Below, piece after piece: positions 12,627 to 26,476 of a stretch of DNA of 64,000 nucleotides. How positions within the stretch are numbered: the first letter of the stretch is position 1; each line of letters begins with the position of its first letter. Below the pieces are notes generated by a model, which saw only the letters and a program-made list of their open reading frames with translations, was not told where the DNA came from and did not search any database. The stretch is from Liolophura sinensis. Taxonomy: Eukaryota > Mollusca > Polyplacophora > Chitonida > Chitonidae. Where the stretch lies: positions 43,265,385-43,329,384 of the forward strand of contig NC_088295.1 in the NCBI RefSeq assembly GCF_032854445.1, read 5' to 3'. The position numbers and the translations under genes were made by a program.

Positions 12627-15600
12627 CTTCAGTAAACACAAGTCATGAAGTCACATCTCAAAGGATGTACCAATTGATGTGTGATTTGAGGTATTAGCAC
12701 GATCAGCTAGTGTCTAACACAATGTTATTGTGATCCTGTAATGGTTCATGAAAAAATAGGTTGATATCTTGGGATTGAAATGAGTGAATCAAATACCTTG
12801 GTCCCAGTCATTATTTCATTCCATAGCTTGTTGTCACTTGGTTGATGGCTTCTCATTGCCAAAGCAAACTGGTGACAGGCTCTGAAGTTACAAGATTCCA
12901 TTGGTCAATTTGTTATCTTAGTATGCTGTTCTGAGGCCACTCACGCATTCACCGCTGGAATGTTTCGGTTAAGCAGGTAGTAGACCAATGGTAGCGTGTG
13001 TGGAATTGAGAATTTGAAAGATATACTGTACTTCGATTGCCAGATGTGCTTAAACTCAGGTGAGCTTTTAACATGCAATCTTGTCTTGAGGGGGCAATGA
13101 CGGCTGTATGGATACGTAATCTTGTCTGCACACGATAATTGGTTTGCAGTCCATTGAGCAGTGCCCGGTGACTATTGTCAGAGGCTGTGTTAGACTATGT
13201 GAAGACCGTGTACACTCACAATGAAACATGGCCCATTATCATGTCAAAACTAAACCTTTTCTCTGTCTACTTAAGACCTCGGTTTGTTGACAGGAATTCT
13301 TGTGAATTTGGAGCTGTTTAGCCAGGTAAATCTATGCCTGTTTGTGGAGGCATTTCACATGCTAGCCTATTGTGCGATGTCCCTATGCAGGTCAGAATTA
13401 AGGATATAATAGCACACCACTTGTCCTATCAGAGCATAAGCTGTTACATTATATGCAAATGAGCTGGTTATTTTTGTTCAACATTTCAGTAATGAAGATT
13501 GGCAGATGTTGTCAATGAATGTTTCTTGTTGTTCACACAAGTTAGTATTTTGTTTCACATTGTTGTGTATTATAACTGTATTGAAAACACTTTTAAGGAT
13601 ACTAAACGCAGTCAGATGGAACAATATCTCGCAGTAGAGTTAATGATTAAATCATTGTCATGTGAGCTGCATGCAATTGTTGCAGAAAGTGGCTTTTTGT
13701 GGTTTTTTGTTTTATTTGTGGAATAGAAATAGATTTCAAAACCATTACATCTATGGATGCTTATTTTTCTTTTAGTTCAGGGTGTAAGATCTGATTAGAA
13801 ACTAAACTGATCGACTGTTGCTCATTAAATACCTTTGTAATAAAATTTTAAGTAAAATTTAATTTTGGAAGTTCAAATCGTAAACGGTTCAAAAATTTAT
13901 TACAATATTTTTTAATTTGTCATATTTTTAAGGATTTTTGAAGAAATGGGCTGTGAAAAAGCATATTATATATGGATCATTAAAACACAAAACAGTAGTA
14001 TTGTATCACTGGCTTAAGTAACTGGGTGCTGAGTTAGTACATGTACCCCTCCACCACCCCTCCTTCTGTAAGCACTCAATGGTGCTGGGGTGTTTGAGTG
14101 AGGTATGTCTACGAGCCTGGGGATACAGCCATCCAAAACTGCACTTACATGTCCCCCATCGTTCTGAAGGCACCCCCCTCCCCTCCCGTCTGCAGGCCAT
14201 TAACATATAGGTTAGAACTTCTACCACATCTACTGTATTTCCACATGTTAGCGTTGTTTTCATTCAGATTGTTTGAAGGAACATTGATTTTGTGTTTAAA
14301 ATAGTTGTTACATTTTCATATGCTTTTTCTTTCCATCTCAAAAATGACTCGAGACTTTTTGCCTGAAACGCCTGAACCATCTAGACATGGGTAATCTGTT
14401 TTTTCCCATGCCTCACTGATTGGTATAACGAAGGAACTCGAGATACAAAAAAGTATTAAACAAGCTTTTGGCAGTGGGTTAATCAAGTTCATAGAGGCCA
14501 TTAATAAGGAAAGCTTGGAATCAAAGTATTTTTTTGTACTTAAAGCGAAAGAATCTGTTTTGTAACACCTCGTAAAAAATAATTTGATACTTCTATAATT
14601 CTATGCCGCCTCACCTTAAAGAACTTGAGGTGTTAGCGTTCAATTCACAGGTAAGTTAGTTCCCCCCATAAAGCTGTTGGTCAGGGATTTTATTAGCTAA
14701 CCCTTATTAACAAAAGGAGAAGACGACTTTGACCTGTAATCAGTATTTGCTGGTGGCAGGTACAGTTGATTTTGATGTTGTGGTAAATCAGTGTACTCTA
14801 TGATGATACCTGTAGTATACTTTGTGCACCTGAACAATGGCTTCACAGGCCTAACCCTATCATCAGGATTGCACTTCTATCTACACTCTGTAAGGCTTTG
14901 ATCTTCTGCTTTTTAATTTCACACCTTCTCCAAGGTACGCTGAGCACGGACATTTTTCTAATTTTACCTCTTTTCTTCATCCCGTCCTCAGCCCATTTTT
15001 CTTTGCACAAAGCCGTTTGTAGAGGTGACATTGGCTAGACCTGTTCCTTCCTATACCCTACAATTTGTTTCAAAGGCATCAAGTTTATTTCTCCTCTTGC
15101 TCTATTTCTTGCCAATAGTAAAGGGGTTCCAATTTTCAGTCCAATTCCGTTTGCTTTTGAGGTTCAGTGAAGCAGACAGTGGCGCTGTCAGACTGGTGGC
15201 GAAGGGCTTGCAATTACCCTCTCCTGGGCCCCTATTAAATTACCCCAGTCCCCACAGCTCACACTGTTACAGGGTTTGTCAAGAGACTAGAGTTGTAAAC
15301 TTCAAGTGGAGCTACTATGGGAGGGGTTGTTTGTATGTGATATTTTTTTTTTCTTCATAGTTATTTGTTAGGCTATAATTTCTGATTGGCAGCTGACACT
15401 CCTCAGGCAAGATTGGATCAGTAGATGGTTGGGACAAGGGGTTTATACTGATTAGACTCTTTTCCTTTTTGGTGTCATAACTTAGTGGCAGAAATTCCAG
15501 ACAGTTCATTAAGTAACTTTCCGAAAGTTGCCTTTTAAACAGTTTTTATAGCTGCAGTTGTGTCCAATTTCAAACTGTACGTGGCTAATTTGGCCATCAC

Positions 15601-15830
15601 CTTTAACTTCTTGAACATTTTTTATCTCGCCTTTGTGGTAAAGAACATGAATCTGTAACATGCGAGAATTAACTATCCCGTCTAAAATGCATTATTTGAC
15701 TTCTACCCTCCCCTGCTGTCCATTATTTACACACTTTTCTTTACAAGTTGTTTTTTGGGGGAAGTAGTTTCCTGTTTGATGTTTTTATGTGGTTAGCATT
15801 GTTGAATACCATAGTTGTTTGTGTTTTTTT

Positions 15831-15851
15831 GGGGGGGGGGGGGGGGGGGGG
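15831..15851 (+). repeat. Poly-G tract
   Basis: Twenty-one G follow a T run (GTGTTTTTTT). Such homopolymers are prone to sequencing length error. Confidence 0.9.
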
Positions 15852-18800
15852 CGGGCTAACTTGCTTAAGTATTTGGCAACTGATGGGAAAATGAACATGT
15901 CATTTATAAGTAAACTGTAGTGTCCTTTAAATTACATGCATTTCATGTAATAATTACAGTTATTGGATTGCATTTTAGTAGTTTACATAATATAGGTACC
16001 TGTACTCATTTTTTTCTGAGGATTGCGATTTCTTTTTTGATATATTGATATAAATTTATGCAGATAGATTGCATGTTGACGTTCAAGTGAAGACAGTTGA
16101 TCAGTAACAATTGAACAACTGCCACACACTTTGCATTTTCACTTCACCAGGGTTTTCATATCTCTGTGTCAAATGTCTTGTGATAAAAATGTCTGTACAA
16201 AATAATGAAAAATGTACAATAAATATATCGAAGCACATTTCTGAATTTCGCAGTCTGAGGTCAAAATCTGACTCCATCTACTTTTGCTGGCCCTTAGCAA
16301 CCCAAGCTCCATTTTAGGTTGTCATGGTGAGGCGTCAGGACTCTTTGACATTGGATACATACACACGATGTTGATGTTGAATTTTCTTCTGTGGCAGTTC
16401 AGAGTTTGCAAGAGGAAATCTGTCCACAACCTTGCCCAGCTGTTTCTCCCACAACTGTAGCGTGTTGAGAGATGCTGCCACATTTGCCACTCACTCATTG
16501 GCCCTCAGACTTTTGTGGCATTGACCTGTGTGATCTCTCCTGGCCAATGTATCCAGTTTTTACAGCAGTCATCCATCCATTGGCAGATCTTTTGAAAACC
16601 TGATCTGCATGGCCCAGTCCTAAGAGATCAAAATTTTTATCTTCTCACAGCCTATTATCCAAAGCCTGACACATTCTGTAGAATCTGACTGACATGGTTT
16701 CAGTCACACTTGAAAGACATGACTCTAAACCATGGTGATAAAGGGGAGATGTACTAGGCATTCGACAGTGATACTGGGCTGTCCTTTTTCATTACTTTAG
16801 ACTCCTTTAGACTTGCTGTAGACGGGCCTACACAAAGTTACAAAGGCATTCTATACATGTTAGCAACAACAACAACAACAGACGAGGCAGGTAGGTACAT
16901 ATATTTGAATGTCTACAACTGATGGGATTCAATTTGAAATGAAGGAATTGTACATGTGTTACTAAATCTTTGTATCACAGCTGTTCACCAGGATTGATTG
17001 TAGCTGTGTCAAACAGTGCATGTGTCGATCGGTCAGTCAATTTTTGACATGCTGTTTTTTTTTTTTTAGCATGGGCTAGGCACTTAATAAGGGTGCTAGA
17101 GAACAAGATGGCATTGACTTTTTAGTGGATATTGCAGCTATTACTATCTTGTGCTTTTCATGAAAAATGGCGATTTCGCTTGACCTTTCCATCAGACAGA
17201 TAAGAATCTGAACAAAACACTAAAACAGACAAAAAACTAAAAATTTGGAAATTAGGCTTAAAATGCATTGGTTGAAATACCAGCATTCATAGAAGGATCA
17301 AGTTAAGATGGTTTGTCAACTTGTTTACCCATATTATTAAGACTCGATTCTGCCAGTTTTGAAAGTGCAGCGACTGCTGTAAATTTTCACTTTATATGCG
17401 AATAGCTGCATCTGTCTGCTGTTCCTGGCACACAGCACTGGCTAAGTAGAATGATGAGCACCTGATAAAAACAGACCTTTCTGTTTTTTAGCGATTTCAT
17501 GTCATGTGTCAACTAAGTAACACACTTCTACCTGCTTTGGCAGAACTTGTTTCTGAGTTTTGGGCTTAGTCTTGTTTCCATATGTAAATCCAGGTGTATG
17601 TAATTAGAGATTCAACCTTTGCGGAAATGTAATTTGTATCATAGAAATGTGCACACATGTGCATGTGAATAAAAGTGCACTCAGTGGCTTGTTCATAGAG
17701 AGTTACGGGAGACATTGGCACACCCAGTTTCGTTCCTGATTGTTTTCAAATGTGAGAGAGGTGTTAAAGCTGGTGTTTTTGTCAGTAGAGGGGATGTGTT
17801 TGGGGAAGAGGGGAGGTGTGTGGTTGGAGGTTAGGATGCTGGTCAGCCATAGGGCTATAGAAACATGCTGGTCCAACATGTGTAAACACCTTGTAACAGC
17901 CTTCACCCGCTCTGAAGCTGTGAATTGCAAGGCTGATCTAAGTATCACAGATTCCGTGGGCTCTGCTAGGAAAATAGCAGAGCCAACGCTCTGCAACTTT
18001 CCCTCCAAAATGCCTCACTGTCACCCTTGTTCAAGACACAGTGTTCAGAATGAAGAGAGGACAGGGAAGGATACCAAGCATGAGGCCAGAAGTCTTACGT
18101 TTGCAAGTTCTATATTGTTAGTACGAAAATGGTTTAAAGTTTTTCCTTATTACGAAAGTAGACAGAAAATTTCTCATGACAAATGACATCGCTTGATTGT
18201 TATGACAGTAAGATTATCGAAATATTCTTTGTACAAAGTGACTTCACCGAACCCATGTCATCAAATTACAAAACTGTCATGTGATGAGGTTAGATAATTA
18301 CTGTACATAAGATTTGTCTTTGGAACAGCAGGGTGGTGCTATAAATGTGTAATGCAATTATACAGATGTAATAGTTAACTGGTCTTCCTTGACAGACAGA
18401 GAGAACCGTCTTTCCATCTAAGAAAACAAATTTTGTCGTGTTTTTCTTAGCCCATCGCTCTTTTGGCGTGGTCCTGCACACTGGAGAGTGCTGTCCTTTG
18501 GGTATAGTTAGGTTCTAAATCCAAATGATATAACTGATGAGAGTTTAAACAAACAGGAAAAGGTTTGAATAACATGAGATTGGGTAGAAAGCTGATTCAG
18601 ATAGGTGTTCCATGTGGTTTCATGTCAGACAGGATGTCAGTCAGGAGAACGACCGGGCTCCAGTTGACTTTTATCCCATGATCAGCACAGTAGGGGCGCC
18701 ATCTCCAGCCAACCTCCATATAACTGCTGATAATCACTTAGCCGTTTTACAGTTTACTTAGCCCATACACATCAACTTTATCAAGCCCTCAACCTTTTGC

Positions 18801-21181
18801 TACCCTTGGAAAGAAAGCTGAAAATCTACAATGGTATCTCTGGCTCATAGGTCATATTTTCCATGGTGGTGCTGCCTGAAGTTTAGGAGCCACTCTCCAG
18901 CAGGGGTGACCATATTTGGTTTCATGGTTTCCTCTGGAACTGTTGACCTCTTGGTGATTGCTTACATAAAGTTTGAGTTGAAGAGATTACAATCTCCATG
19001 AAGAGTGTTTCGCTTGAATTTGCCCATTTCTTTAGTCCTCTAAAAAGGACACCTGAATATGTTGAATATTTTTCTTTTGCCGCAGCCTAATTGGGGTCAA
19101 TATTTTTTGGTAGCAGGGTATTTGGTTTTGTCCCAGTACTTAGGCACTTTCTTAGGGACCTTGCTGGTTTGATCATTTTTCCCCCTCATATGTATCACTT
19201 AAATGCTCCAATATGTAAAACATAAAATAAAGTAAACTATTTCTTAGAATGTCCAAGAGTAACTTCATTTGTTTCCCTGCATCTGCATCGCTGTCAGAGA
19301 TGGATTCAAGATGGCTGCCATGTTTTGGTGTACTTGATTTGTTGATCGGTGGAGTTAATATGCCAGCAAGTCCATGGGCAGTAATCAGGGAACTGTTGAC
19401 GTTCTTCTTCTGGGTTGAATCCTGGTCTACTGGGTTTTCTGGACCAGCCTGGTAACACAGTAAGCTTGCTGTTCCCAAAGAACAAAGAGGGACTAGTGGT
19501 TGAGGGGGTTGGGCTAGGCAGAAAGCTCCTCTCTCCAACAGCCTGTATTCCCTCTGATCAAGAGCACAAGTCTTGATGATGACTCTTCCAGCTGTACCCT
19601 AAGGTCCTTGGGTGTAAACTTGTAGGCAAAATCAAGATAAATGGCCCAGGTGATCCCAGAAGCCTTACAGCCCCAGTTTGACCCAGTGTCTAACATGTAC
19701 TCTTGAGTCTCTTGCCCCAAGAGAACAGTGATCAATGGAGACTGGAATGTTTATCTGGTTTTAAAACTATCAAAGTACTGTGTTCTGCAACAGATTAACA
19801 TGTTTATATGCTTGTGCAGGGTGTTTTACATGGCTCTAACCAAAATTGATGATGTTTAAGCCTTTTACTGACACTCTTGGGCCATTTATTTCCATGGCGT
19901 AAATGAATGGACCACTAATACAGAGATTTTGTTTTAACATTACTCCATCCTTCACTAATGAATCTGTGGGCTTTGGGTGGTCGTGTGGACCAATACATGC
20001 ATTAAATTGACTTCAGCTTCTAAGTAATTAGGTTGACATGTTTGAAGCTGGCATTTGCTAATTCCTCTCATTTCCTAATAATTAAGAAATTATGTTCAGT
20101 TTCCCCTCAAACTACATCTATGCCTAGTTTCCATCGGAAGTCATTTTGACCATGATCTACAGTCATAAAATGAGTGAGCTATTTGTTTGGTTAAATCTGA
20201 TTTGCTTTGAAAATAATAAGTTTTTGTGAATGTTTCAAGATAGGAAACTTGGTGTTCAGCAGTTAGATGCAATTTTCAAAGATATGAACATAACTTGCCT
20301 GACAGAAGTTAGAAGCTCTTAAGTATAGGAGTACATTGCTGATGCATTTCCATGTTTGTACAAGTACTGGACTGTATTTGTGCATGTACATGGTCTTGCC
20401 AAAGACATAAAACGGAGGTTAACTCAAAAGACAAGAAAGGGTAGGACACATCTGTTCGATGCTTGCATGGGCATAAGCAGCCAGTGTCTAAATTACAAGT
20501 TGAGTCCTGACAAGGAATTAAATTTGTGACCTTTGTACTTCCTTCCTGGCTCAAGGACCAGCTGGTATCAGCCTACTAGTTCAAGGTGTGTGTTCTGTTC
20601 CTTGTGTGGTGACAACACACTGTGTCAGGTGTATATGCTAAGCTTCTTAAGGTAGGTGATACATGTAATTGGTTTAAATTGGATGGTGAAATCAGTATAT
20701 TGTATCAGTTTTGTCTGTATCAATAATTGATACTGTAGGCGTTTTGTACAAAAATGTTTCTCTACATATGGGTTTTAACTTCAATGTCAAATCATTCAAA
20801 AATGTGGGATCACTGATGCATATGGACGATTCTGTTAAGGACTTGCTATTTAACATAATCTTGATTTCATTGAATGTCGAGCACTATATTCACTTTGCAG
20901 AAGGCAAACTCACTGGGTTTTGTATTTCATAGACGATAAAGGAAAGTTGACATTTTTTGTCCTGTGTACCATCTGTATAGATGTACATGTATTTGGATCA
21001 AGTTAGCAAAAAATGTTGATGAATACGAACCAGCCTAACTACTCAACGCCAACAGTCAAAATTAAAATTGATGAAAATGCTAAAGTGCCATTGCTGAACT
21101 CATCCAAAGTGGTGAATGTTTCAGATGTTTTGTAACAGTTACAGGTTCATGGTTATGCGTAGTTGTAGCGCAGGGTTTGGT

Positions 21182-21376
21182 TATAAATGGAAGTAAGGGA
21201 TGTAGTGCGTGGACCGCGGGCTCCCTCCCCTAGCCCCTGAGTGGCTGACACCCTCAGGTATTGCGTTACTCACACCTGTAGGGCTGTAGACTTCCTTTTC
21301 TTCAGTTAATACCTCCCTAGGGCTCTCTGACGGACAGCCGCCTCAATCTGCTTGTCAGTCCATGCTACCCTCAGAG
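21182..21376 (+). promoter_or_regulatory. Candidate TATA promoter and non-coding first exon
   Basis: TATAAA at 21182-21187 is followed by a locally GC-rich stretch (GGACCGCGGGCTCCCTCCCC near 21220) unusual for this AT-rich sequence. About 190 nt downstream is an excellent donor, CAGAG|GTAAGT, with the exon end at 21376. If spliced to the acceptor at 43480, it would supply the leader implied by coding exon 1, with a 22-kb 5' intron. The segment contains one ATG (21362) whose frame would end at a TGA just after that junction. Equally strong donors occur by chance at about 1446 and 14651, so the linkage is a guess. Confidence 0.22.
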
Positions 21377-22008
21377 GTAAGTAAAAGGGCCGCTATCAAC
21401 CTGCAATTTCTAAGCTAAACTGTTTCTCTGGCGTTTCTAATAGAAACTTTGTATCTGTTATTGTACGCAAGATAAATCATTTGTTTGTTTGCTGTTGGTT
21501 AACACACTGTGCCCTGTCCTCATAAAGAGGTAAAACCACTTCAGTATGTTTTCGTCAGTTTACTTTTGTGGATTATTTCAGCTTAAGTAAGCTGTTGATG
21601 TACTCTAAGTATACACCAGCAGATGCAGCTAAGCTACACGCAACCATGCGAAGGTAAAATTTCAGGTAGTAAGGTTTCAGGCTAAATCAGATTAATCTAT
21701 TTTTTCTGCATGTTTAAATATTTATCAGTTGGATCCAGTTTTGATACATATCACTTAGAGAGAAAAAAAGCATGTATTTAATTTCTTCCTCTTAAACATT
21801 GGATTATGATTCATCCCACCTTCTTGAGAAACTCTGAAAACTGTGTTAATTAGTTGATAAATTCTATCGAAAATGAAGTTTCTTTTAATGAGGGATTTCA
21901 TGGACAGCATAGCTTAATAGATATTCGATAATTTTGTTTTTGTAACTTTTAAACTATGCCTGTTCAGTGAGTTAAAAAAAAAATTTAAGGATATCCTGTG
22001 TGCTATAG

Positions 22009-22026
22009 CCCCCCCCCCCCCCCCCC
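22009..22026 (+). repeat. Poly-C tract
   Basis: Eighteen consecutive C precede TTCTCACATCCC. The exact length is uncertain, as for any long homopolymer. Confidence 0.9.
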
Positions 22027-24760
22027 TTCTCACATCCCAAAACATAGCAATGTAAGTGAATGGGAATGTTTGTTATAGAGCTAATCCTCGTCCAGACTAG
22101 TATTACACTCAAATTCACACCCACCTGCTACTGGGCCAACAGCTTACATCTCAGCCTAATGGGATTGGGGTCATTAATCCTCTTAAGCTTGGGAATCCCA
22201 ATAAATCCCCATAGAGCACTTAAACTGTCCATCAGCCTACTTGTACCTTATGTCCATTTCCTGAAACAGAGCTGTTTATATGTGGTAAGCGTGAAGAATA
22301 ATGCAAAGTTGGTCATATAGTTGGAGTTATGATAGCTATGCATGCCATTGTCCTTGTGAATTTCACAATTTACTTCATACTTTGTGGAATATTTTTGTAA
22401 TAAGTGTATGGCTGTGTTTATGGCACTGTTTATGTAAATTAGACACTTAGTTCATACATGAAATAACATTTTTGTTGGAATTTGGTCATAAATATGAGTG
22501 AAGGTTTAATCGTGAAAACAGTAAGAATATTTTATTGTTGAACTTCATTCTATATAGGTAAAATAAGAATTCACAGGCAATGTTTTTATTAAACAACATT
22601 TGTGAAAAGTAATTAAATACCATTTTATAGAAAAACCTTTTCTTCACTGGGTATATTTGAGCTAAAAATTCTTGGTTTTATTTAATCTATTGATTAAAAT
22701 GTTAAAATTCAGTGTAATTATGTTTGTACGAGTCAGTCCATGCAGTTTTACAAATAATGTTCTTTAGGTAACTTAATCTCTACCTAGGATAAGTTGGCTG
22801 AATTACTCTTTTGATTAAGAACCAATGTTCCAAAATTAATCTCGACGAGACTCATTATTTATTACAACATAATTGCAGATTTTATAGCTGTGGTTATAAA
22901 TTAAGATCTACAGATTAAACTCTATATATCAAACAATCTTCACATTAAAATCTTCTGGGATTTTTTTTTAGTCTGATTTGGTTTCACGTTTCATTGAAAA
23001 TCTCTTAAATGAGTTTGGATTATTGTAGAGATAGACAAAATTTATTTTCTGTATCACACTTCATGTATATTGCATCGCTATGATATGGATGATGTAGTGT
23101 TAGGCCATTGTCATCCATTTTGACTATTTTGCCAGGCTAAAAGTACTTATATTACTTTAAGCCCACTTTTGCAGCTATCAAATGTTGGGAAAATTTAGGA
23201 GTATTGTCTTTTTAGGCTGATTACCTATGTTCTGCTGTACTTTAAAAACCTGACCAAGGGTACATGTACTCTGACCAGGTGAGACTCGTATGATCAGTCT
23301 TCATTATGCCTGCTCATGCCCAGTGATATACAATCACTCTCTTACTCTGTCATCTTAAAGATGTTTACGACCGACCAAAAGGGTCAAAGACGTGTCTTCC
23401 TGATTTTTTTTCCCTCTTCTTATCGTTTTTATATATATATATTTTTTTTTCATCCATGTTAATAATGCAGCCTGTCATCATGTGTACTCATTTCCATTTA
23501 CCTCTCGATTTTATTGCCCATAATCAGTGTTAATGTATGCAGAGTTTATCCACGAAGGATCCTGCACTGTCTTATCACCTCGCCTCAACTCGTCACCAGC
23601 TCTGCTATTTGAAGTTCTTCTTTTGGCCTGCTCTGTCAATCACGGTTCACTGGATGCAGTGATTTATGCCATTCAATTGATGGTTGTCGTCACAGACATG
23701 ATCTGTCCAAGTGATCTCTAATGTTCTCTAACCAGCTTGGCTCAGTTATGAATATTCATGGTTGTACCTGTCGCACTTGTGATCACTCTCCACATGAGTG
23801 TTTTCCTTGTTGAGAAAACTTTGAGAAACAATTACAGTATTCACTTTCTACTGGGGAGAAATTTTAACATAAAATATGCGTCAGAAATATGTGTGAATAT
23901 GAGATTTACCGTTGCATAATTTGTACATCAGGTTTTTCACCTTTGCTGTGGTATATCATCTGGACTTGTGCTGATTTACTATTATTACACTGCACTTTTT
24001 TTTTTACAGCCTTTTTTTTTCCTCAACAGTTTAGCCAGAACAATTTCTGAAACTTTATGAAAATTAAGATATATGAGAAGTTGTTTGATGAATTTAATCA
24101 ACGTAATATCACAAAAGACCAAACGAATAGTACATGTAGCTGTGGAGCACACACAGGGACTGTGTCAAGCTATGTTTTCCTGTCAGTATACCCTGTGAAC
24201 ATGTATGTCATTGGTGGACAAAGGAGAGATTGGTGTTGGAAGGTGATTTTGTCTACCTGTCACACAATAGACACTCACCCCGCAGGTGCTGGGACCCCTG
24301 GTAACATGAAAACTTCCTCAGTCAAGCATGACCGGCAATTCCCTCACCCAAACCCCCTACCAACCACCACCACCAAATCACCAAACCTGGTCTTTAACCC
24401 CATCCTCAAGGGATCAGTTTGCAGTTTGTCAAGACAGCGCATACACGTAGGTGTAATATAGTTTTGCTATGTTTTATTCATGTTCACCAGGCATACCATT
24501 CTTATTCCTGGACATTCTTGTGGCTTTTTTCAAGACCAGACAAGTGTTAAGGAAACCCTGACTAGTTTACTTGAGAATTTCACTAATTGGTCTGAGAGAT
24601 CTATATGTCTGGAAGCTAGGTTTTGATAAGGTGTTAAAAGGCAGAATATCCTAACCCCAGACTGCACAGCGACTGTCTCCAACCTTATCTCTTTAATGAG
24701 TCTCTGGGTGGAGACAAAACTGGCCCAGCACTGACCCACTGGACATTGATGCTGCTAAAG

Positions 24761-24829
24761 ATTGTCCCGAGACCTGGGTATGAACCAAGAGCCTTAGTCA
24801 CAACCCACTAACCCCTGGGGTGAAACGAC
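24761..24829 (-). mobile_element. Possible tRNA-like SINE head, second family
   Basis: On the minus strand GGGGTTAGTGGGTTGTGAC (box A-like) is followed by TCTTGGTTCATACCCAGGTC, whose GGTTCATACCC resembles box B (GGTTCGAATCC). The arrangement is that of tRNA-derived SINE heads, but the body downstream (toward 24530) is not matched elsewhere in the window and no tail was seen. Confidence 0.28.
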
Positions 24830-26161
24830 CTGAGGAGTGTTTGGGGTACAAGATCTTGGGCTTGGGCATGGCTGGCTGGCCATGGGGTCTAGTGTAGAGT
24901 CTCTCTCTAGCTAACCCCACAGCTGATTGTGTTATGGTATCCCGGCCTCATAGCTGGGATTGATACCTCTCCGGTAGACCCTGTTCTGATAGCCTACTGA
25001 AGGGAGTGAAGCAGGGGACAAGCTGTCTGTGGCTGGGATGGTGTCATTGAACAATGAACAGAGCCAGGGCAGATGTGGTGCTAGGGGATGCTCTGATAGG
25101 TGAGCTACTCAGTCTCAGGTTTCAGTCTTCTCCTTGACCAGGCTGATCCATGAGGCTCTCTGGATTCATTACCTCTCTAATGGACTAGTAACTGTACCAG
25201 TCAGAGCCAAACCAGGGTGTACATGTGCGCTGGGTATACTGGCAGAGAGGGGCATTCTCATGGGGAGCACAGGACTCAAGCTTAGACTACATGGCCCAGC
25301 TTAAAGGCTAGTTGTATGCTCTAGTGCAGTTTCTATTTCCATTGAAACTTGTTGATACCAGTAGTTAGCTGTTGGATGTGGTGAGACGAGGACGAATTAC
25401 ACTGGTTTATCATAGTGTATAATGGAGGGGTTTTACCTGTGATCTAGCTGTTTCGCTAGTGATGGTTGGTTAGGAGAGCTAACCCGGTTCACACCATTAG
25501 GCCTGCAGGGCATTATACCTGTTCACCACACACTCCAGGTGAGCCAAGCTGACTGGCCGAGGCTGATTTGAGTCGTACTCCACTGCCCACTGGGCTTTAG
25601 ATTTGTGCCCAGGGACTGTACAGATATGCTATGTACGCATTCATAGTCTGGAGATACCACTTACAGGACATGTACCGTAACATGCTAGCACTGTGTAGGA
25701 TATTCACGAGGACTACACATACTATAACATGAGAGCTTGTGCTCTCCTACAGTAAGTATCTTTTTTTCAGTGTTAATTATTATGTTATTTGTTTGTATAT
25801 ACATCATTAATTTACAGATTCAGTATGGCAGTTTTGTAAGGTTGCTAGTTTTCTTCATCTTTTTCCTTCTGTGTTTTCTTCAGGATGCTCTACCAAAGGA
25901 ATCTGCATTTGTTGTTGTGAGCAAAGGAATTAAGGCAGAACCACATTCCGTGTGAAGAATCCGTTTTCCCCTACAGCCGATGCGTAAGTGTTTACAGCCT
26001 GGGATGTTTTATCAGTAGAAAATCATTAGGTATTTTCATGAGTGCGCTATCTAGAGATCACCGCCTGTGACTGCAGTACTAATTACGATGATAACTGCTG
26101 TCACCAGATAGTCCTCAAGCTGTTCGTCTTCTCAGGCCTTTTCTTGCCACTCGTTTATTTG

Positions 26162-26476
26162 TTACTGCTTTATCCACTCATACCCACTGACAAAATGATT
26201 GTTTTATTACTGCTTTATCCACTCATACCCAGTGACAAAATGATCGTTTTATTACTGCTTTATCCACTCATACCCACTGACAAAATGATCGTTTTATTAC
26301 TGCTTTATCCACTCATACCCAGTGACAAAATGATCGTTTTATTACTGCTTTATCCACTCATACCCAGTGACAAAATGATCGTTTTATTACTGCTTTATCC
26401 ACTCATACCCACTGACAAAATGATCGTTTTATTACTGCTTTATCCACTCATACCCAGTGACAAAATGATCGTTTTT
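26162..26476 (+). repeat. 45-bp minisatellite, 7 copies, frame-preserving
   Basis: Seven nearly identical 45-bp units start at 26162, 26207, 26252, 26297, 26342, 26387 and 26432. The only systematic variation is CCCACTGAC versus CCCAGTGAC, in the order ACT, AGT, ACT, AGT, AGT, ACT, AGT, plus one GATT/GATC change in the first unit. Because 45 is a multiple of 3, one frame stays open (26042-26500) and reads LLLLYPLIP(T/S)DKMIV seven times. No splice signals or family resemblance support translation; high copy identity implies recent amplification. Confidence 0.92.

Larger units (their letters stand above)
9741..21181. other. Non-coding region, no gene seen
   Basis: AT-rich sequence with simple repeats listed separately, an (AAC)n run near 16.87 kb and an isolated CAG|GTAAGT at about 14651. 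Open stretches such as 17740-18186 lack splice context and look like chance frames. Confidence 0.6.
21377..26161. other. Non-coding region; GC-richer block at 24.5-25.7 kb
   Basis: There is no supported gene. The right part, about 24.5-25.7 kb, is visibly richer in G and C and poorer in homopolymers than its surroundings while lacking open frames, so it is a candidate for non-coding regulatory or transcribed sequence. If the first exon near 21.3 kb is real, this region lies in the 5' intron. Confidence 0.5.

Noticed and set aside
17740-18186. 148-codon plus-strand ORF
   Set aside because: It has no recognisable domain, the composition is like translated non-coding sequence, and an overlapping minus-strand frame is equally long.
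24057-24461. 134-codon plus-strand ORF with a Pro/Thr-rich end
   Set aside because: It has no signal peptide, motif or flanking splice sites, and the Pro/Thr part comes from an ACC-rich patch.
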